Assembly (NCBI RefSeq): GCF_030691015.1
Contig: NZ_JAUYFF010000010.1
Coordinates: forward strand, 62,001 to 126,000
Source of the DNA: Sulfuricurvum sp.
Lineage (GTDB): Bacteria; Campylobacterota; Campylobacteria; Campylobacterales; Sulfurimonadaceae
Direction: 5' to 3'
DNA length: 64,000 nucleotides
The notes beneath the pieces were generated by a model. It was given only the letters and a program-made list of their open reading frames with translations, was not told the DNA's origin and did no database searches. Every line of letters starts with the position of its first letter. Positions within the stretch are counted from its first letter, which is position 1. A program made the translations under genes and the position numbers. Positions 60,588-64,000 of this stretch are shown here, one piece after another.

Positions 60588-61886
60588 ATGATGACATTTG
60601 AACTATTTTGGCATTCACTTTGGCACTTTGTACTGGCGTATGTCTTTTATTATCCGCTATTTATGTCCACTTTATGGATTATCGGAGCAATCTTTTTTTA
60701 TTACAAAAATGAAAAGCCTTATCTCAAATATATAATTCCCCCACTCAGAGGCAATGAGAGCTGGCAAGGGGTGAGCATTTTGATCCCGTGCTACAATGAA
60801 GGACAAAATGCCATTGAAACCATTACCTATGCCCTCAATGTGGACTACCCTGAATTTGAAGTCATCGCCATTAACGACGGAAGTAAAGATGATACGCTAG
60901 AAATATTGATCGCTCTGGCAAAAGATCATCCAAAGTTAAAAGTCGTTAATTTAGCCGAAAATCAAGGTAAAGCATTAGGGCTTCAAGCCGGTGCATTATT
61001 AGCCAAGTATGAGTATCTTATCTGTATCGACGGCGATGCCTTAATTGATAAATATTGTGTCCATTGGATGGTCAAACATTTTATCCGCTATCCGGAAGTT
61101 GCTGCGGTAACGGGTAATCCAAGAATTCGTAATCGAACCAGCCTGTTAGGTAAAATTCAGGTTGGCGAATTTTCATCGATAGTGGGGATGATTAAGCGAG
61201 CACAGCGTAGTTTCGGGCGGTTATTTACCGTATCAGGGGTCATCACCGGATTTAGAAAAGCAGCGGTGCATGAGGTGGGCTATTGGAGCCCGGATATGCT
61301 GACTGAAGATATTGATGTTACCTGGAAACTGCAGCGCAACGGTTGGGATGTACGCTTTGAGCCTCGGGCTTTGGTATGGATTTTGATGCCGGAAACATTG
61401 AGCGGACTTTGGAAACAGCGGTTGCGTTGGGCCATGGGCGGTGTTCAAGTAATGCTTAAAAACTTTAAAGTTTTATTTATGCACAAACAAACCCATCTTT
61501 GGGGTCTTATGACCGAGCTTATGCTCAGTACCCTTTGGGCCTATAGTATGCTTTTGGTGTTTGTTATTTGGTTCATTAGCTTATTTTTCCCTATTGGCTA
61601 TTTAATGCCGCAGCAATCGCCGATACTGCCCGATCAGAGCAGTGTTATTTTAATCGGTGCATGTTTGATACAGTTTGCGGTCAGTAAATGGTTGGACGGC
61701 CATTATGACGAAGGAATGGGGAAAAACTATTATTGGATGATCTGGTATCCGTTTGCTTATTGGCTGTTGAATCTTTTTACCGCCGTAACTGCTTTGCCTA
61801 AAGTTTTATTTGGTAAAAAAGGTCGAGCCAGATGGGTTAGCCCAGACCGCGGTGTCCATCAACAAGTACCAAAGAAAAAGAGGTAA
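60588..61886 (+). CDS. pgaC: Poly-beta-1,6-N-acetylglucosamine synthase PgaC
   Basis: Inner-membrane processive glycosyltransferase (GT2) that polymerises UDP-GlcNAc into PNAG. N-terminal two spans, then the GT-A domain: LIPCYNEGQ, INDGSKDDT, DGDALID, TEDIDVTW, and QRLRW (the QxxRW motif), followed by three C-terminal spans. 432 residues. Starts three bases after pgaB. Needs PgaD and, in E. coli, c-di-GMP; the latter is family knowledge. The GT motifs are complete. Confidence 0.95.
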   Translation: MMTFELFWHSLWHFVLAYVFYYPLFMSTLWIIGAIFFYYKNEKPYLKYIIPPLRGNESWQGVSILIPCYNEGQNAIETITYALNVDYPEFEVIAINDGSKDDTLEILIALAKDHPKLKVVNLAENQGKALGLQAGALLAKYEYLICIDGDALIDKYCVHWMVKHFIRYPEVAAVTGNPRIRNRTSLLGKIQVGEFSSIVGMIKRAQRSFGRLFTVSGVITGFRKAAVHEVGYWSPDMLTEDIDVTWKLQRNGWDVRFEPRALVWILMPETLSGLWKQRLRWAMGGVQVMLKNFKVLFMHKQTHLWGLMTELMLSTLWAYSMLLVFVIWFISLFFPIGYLMPQQSPILPDQSSVILIGACLIQFAVSKWLDGHYDEGMGKNYYWMIWYPFAYWLLNLFTAVTALPKVLFGKKGRARWVSPDRGVHQQVPKKKR

Positions 61887-61893
61887 TAGCTCT

Positions 61894-62337
61894 ATGGAAA
61901 CGTTAATTATCAATAAACGTCATGAACAGCCCAAGCGAAAAAGATGGCTTTGGGATGCACTAACGATTGGGCTTTGGTTAGGCTTTATCTATTTGTGGAA
62001 GCCTTTACTCATTGTATTTTATGGAATCATTACCCTCAAAGTACCTGCTGATGAAATATCAGATTGGATATATGAAAATATTCACAGTGTTACATTTGAG
62101 CATGCTGTCTATATGTTAGTCGGAACACCTATTGTTCTCTTTATATTGTCAAGACTAAACAGACACCGAGCGCCAAGTGAGCATTTGCTCTATAAATCCA
62201 CCGATTACTCAAATTATTTTCACTTAGATGATGCCCAGTTGCATGAGTGTGCAAACAGTCAGTTTGTGACGGTTTACCACAATGAACTTGGTCATATTAT
62301 TCGTCTTAATAATCACATTACAAAAAGCAACGAATAA
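61894..62337 (+). CDS. pgaD: PgaD-like PNAG synthase accessory subunit
   Basis: A 147-residue membrane protein with two spans (about 19-43 and 66-85), a basic N-terminus (NKRHEQPKRKRWLWDALTI) and a soluble C-terminus. Position after pgaC, size and WLWDALTIGLWLGFIYLWKP fit PgaD, which with PgaC forms the c-di-GMP-binding synthase in E. coli. Start ATG 61894; an in-frame opening further upstream overlaps pgaC. PgaD proteins diverge strongly, so identity relies partly on context. Confidence 0.87.
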   Translation: METLIINKRHEQPKRKRWLWDALTIGLWLGFIYLWKPLLIVFYGIITLKVPADEISDWIYENIHSVTFEHAVYMLVGTPIVLFILSRLNRHRAPSEHLLYKSTDYSNYFHLDDAQLHECANSQFVTVYHNELGHIIRLNNHITKSNE

Positions 62338-62349
62338 AAAAGGGATTTT

Positions 62350-62799
62350 ATGCTCCTCTCTGATCTTATCGGTACATTACAATTGGCAGTTGGCCCTGTC
62401 ATCCTTATTTCGGGAATCGGTTTAATCCTTTTAAGTCTAACCAACCGTTTCGGGCGGATAGTTGATAGGACTCGTCAACTCTCGGTTGAGTACCGTAATA
62501 CTTCGGAGGCAGATCAAGAGCGTATTTTACAAGAACTCGAAATACTCACAGTAAGAGCAAAAGTGATTAGAAGCAGTAATTTTTTAGCCGTACTAAGCGT
62601 TTTACTGGTTTCATTTATTATTATCGGTCTATTCGGGTCTGCACTGTATCATTTTACTATGACCTATATCCTCAGTATCTTGTTTATTTCCAGTATCATC
62701 AGCTTGATCCTTTCGCTTTTTTTGTTTATCTACGATCTCGATCTCTCATTAAAAGCCCTTTGGATCGAACTTCCAAAAGGATTAGCCAAATCTGTTTGA
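62350..62799 (+). CDS. DUF2721 membrane protein
   Basis: A 149-residue protein with three spans: about 8-30, 78-99 and 103-128. GPVILISGIGLILLSLTNRFGRIVDRTRQL is the DUF2721 signature. It follows pgaD by 12 bases with AGGGA, so it is probably co-transcribed. Family function is unknown; a link to polysaccharide export is not supported by sequence. Confidence 0.85.
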   Translation: MLLSDLIGTLQLAVGPVILISGIGLILLSLTNRFGRIVDRTRQLSVEYRNTSEADQERILQELEILTVRAKVIRSSNFLAVLSVLLVSFIIIGLFGSALYHFTMTYILSILFISSIISLILSLFLFIYDLDLSLKALWIELPKGLAKSV

Positions 62800-62879
62800 G
62801 ATGCTACTACCTTTTAAGTATAAGTCGTATACTATCTGTAAAGAGTTATACGATTAACACATCCAAAGAAAGGGATATT

Positions 62880-62975
62880 ATGGCAAAAGGTCAAGATTCA
62901 AAAAAAGCAGTTAAAAAAGCACCGACTAAAACGTTAAAAGAAAAACGCAACGACAAAAATTCGAAAAAAAGTTAA
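62880..62975 (+). CDS. Tiny Lys-rich protein, 31 residues
   Basis: MAKGQDSKKAVKKAPTKTLK-type peptide, about 40% Lys/Arg. Similar 30-40 residue basic proteins occur, from memory, in many bacteria, which argues that this is a real gene. AAAGGG lies before the ATG. It is too short for domain calls; it may bind RNA or DNA. TATACT at 62829-62834 is a possible -10. Confidence 0.6.
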   Translation: MAKGQDSKKAVKKAPTKTLKEKRNDKNSKKS

Positions 62976-63054
62976 GCATTAGGGATAATTCAAAAACTCA
63001 CCTTAACTCAGTAGTCTACAGGCAGTCATCCATAATGAAAAACAGCATTTGCGG

Positions 63055-63060
63055 TATAAT
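63055..63060 (+). promoter_or_regulatory. -10 box of uvrB
   Basis: TATAAT, preceded by TTTGCGG, 27 bases before the TTG start. Confidence 0.55.
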
Positions 63061-63087
63061 TTCATAATTTATTCCTAGGGTCACTCA

Positions 63088-64000
63088 TTGCCGATTTTTA
63101 AAGTCCATACACCCTATCAACCTGCCGGTGATCAGCCCGTTGCTATCGATGCTCTCGCATCAGGCATTAAAAACGGAGAGCGCTATGTATCCCTCGAAGG
63201 GGTCACGGGTAGCGGTAAAACCTACACAATGGCGAAGGTGATCGAGAGCGTTCAGCTGCCGACGATTATCATGACCCACAACAAAACATTAGCGGCACAA
63301 CTCTACAGCGAATTTAGAAGTTTCTTTCCCGAAAACCATGTCGAGTATTTTATTTCTTATTACGATTACTATCAACCCGAAGCCTACATCCCCCGCCAAG
63401 ATTTGTTTATCGAAAAAGATAGCTCTATCAACGATGAACTGGAACGGCTTCGCCTCTCTGCCACCGCCAATCTCCTCAGTTACGACGACGTCATCGTGGT
63501 CGCTTCCGTCTCTGCTAACTACGGGCTCGGTGACCCTGAAGAGTATGAAAAGATGGTACAGGTCATCGCCATCAGAGATGAAATCAACCAAAAAAAGCTC
63601 CTCCTTCGCCTCGTAGAGATGGGATACGCCCGAAACGACACCTATTTTGAGGGTGGGCACTTTCGGGTGAATGGGGAAGTCGTCGACATCTATCCCCCTT
63701 ACTGGCAGGATCAGGCGGTACGGATCGAATTTTTCGGGGATGAAGTGGAACGTCTGACATTTTTTGAACCCCTGAGTAACACAATGACCGAAAAGCAAGA
63801 AACGGTCACGATCTACGCTACCAGCCAGTTTGCCGTGGGGCAGGAGAAACTCTCCCGCGCGATCAAGCGGATCGAGGATGAACTCGGAGAACGGCTGAAC
63901 GAGCTCGATAAACAAGGGAAAATCGTCGAAGCACAGCGCCTCAAACAGCGTTGTGAATTTGACCTCGAAATGCTTCAGGCAACAGGGATGTGTAAAGGGG
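63088..64000 (+). CDS. uvrB: Excinuclease ABC subunit B, N-terminal part (cut by right edge)
   Basis: DNA-damage recognition helicase of nucleotide excision repair. TTG 63088 gives [20 protein letters not shown] and the frame is open to base 64000 (304 codons); the remaining C-terminal half lies outside the window. Walker [15 protein letters not shown] (about 41-54), [15 protein letters not shown], the beta-hairpin region [21 protein letters not shown], and [15 protein letters not shown] are diagnostic. Confidence 0.96.
   Translation, partial: MPIFKVHTPYQPAGDQPVAIDALASGIKNGERYVSLEGVTGSGKTYTMAKVIESVQLPTIIMTHNKTLAAQLYSEFRSFFPENHVEYFISYYDYYQPEAYIPRQDLFIEKDSSINDELERLRLSATANLLSYDDVIVVASVSANYGLGDPEEYEKMVQVIAIRDEINQKKLLLRLVEMGYARNDTYFEGGHFRVNGEVVDIYPPYWQDQAVRIEFFGDEVERLTFFEPLSNTMTEKQETVTIYATSQFAVGQEKLSRAIKRIEDELGERLNELDKQGKIVEAQRLKQRCEFDLEMLQATGMCKG

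Noticed and set aside
63289-63915. 208-codon minus-strand open frame opposite uvrB
   Set aside because: Antisense of conserved UvrB motifs; not a gene.
1-64000. CRISPR arrays, tRNA/rRNA genes, insertion sequences, toxin-antitoxin or defence islands
   Set aside because: Looked for on both strands in all gaps; nothing supports them.

Overview
The window is a gene-dense (about 95% coding) piece of a bacterial chromosome. It reads as Campylobacterota (Epsilonproteobacteria), most like Sulfuricurvum/Sulfurimonas; that placement rests on protein and synteny recognition, not a database search. Signs of this lineage are the ferredoxin-ndk-DUF177-rpmF-plsX-fabH block, a PgbA-type N-terminal domain protein, a DUF3972 protein, a glutamine synthetase with Phe at the adenylylation position, a ComEC without a C-terminal hydrolase domain, a CheZ with the epsilon-type layout, and promoters with a strong TATAAT -10 box and little recognisable -35. 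I found no rRNA, tRNA, CRISPR array, insertion sequence, prophage or defence island.

Layout. 1-6.4 kb: der (cut by the left edge), a purine phosphoribosyltransferase, metK, ferredoxin, ndk, and the DUF177-rpmF-plsX-fabH operon. 6.4-12 kb: a HIT protein, a DEAD-box helicase with a structured leader RNA, and a minus-strand operon hemB-argF-pentaheme cytochrome. 12-20 kb: ribA-rsmG and two small genes, alr divergent from agmatine deiminase, a TonB receptor with copper-receptor hallmarks, a Nudix hydrolase and an M23 peptidase. 20-30 kb: PgbA-like protein, glcD, yihY, then minus-strand pilin2, pilin1, priA, ispG, dnaB, comEC. 30-45 kb: NifX-like protein, pckA, glnA, histidinol phosphatase, cheZ, U32 protein, purE, DUF3972, DUF89, a sensor diguanylate cyclase, glyQ, recD2 and a diheme peroxidase. 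45-58 kb: L,D-transpeptidase, a GNAT/NhaC antiporter/response regulator/histidine kinase operon, a small cytochrome c, a four-PAS sensor kinase and an RND efflux operon. 58.5-64 kb: pgaBCD (exopolysaccharide PNAG), DUF2721, a tiny Lys-rich protein, and the start of uvrB.

How it fits together. Most of the window is housekeeping: translation, lipid, haem, riboflavin, isoprenoid, purine and glutamine synthesis, and replication restart. Around that are envelope and electron-transfer functions: several c-type cytochromes, TonB uptake, RND efflux, peptidoglycan hydrolases, and a pgaBCD biofilm locus that lacks the outer-membrane porin gene pgaA. A c-di-GMP cyclase elsewhere in the window could feed PgaCD, but that link is inference.

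The least ordinary signals are: a 55-bp double-hairpin palindromic element carried in frame in priA; an NhaC antiporter whose conserved N-terminus has no ATG/GTG/TTG and probably starts at AUC; a long nested hairpin at the 5' end of the DEAD-box helicase mRNA; -10 boxes placed 6-7 nt before the start codons of alr, ispG and ribA (probably leaderless mRNAs); a perfectly symmetrical divergent promoter at 1.1 kb; and an inverted repeat over the peroxidase promoter. I do not see a clearly novel multi-gene system.
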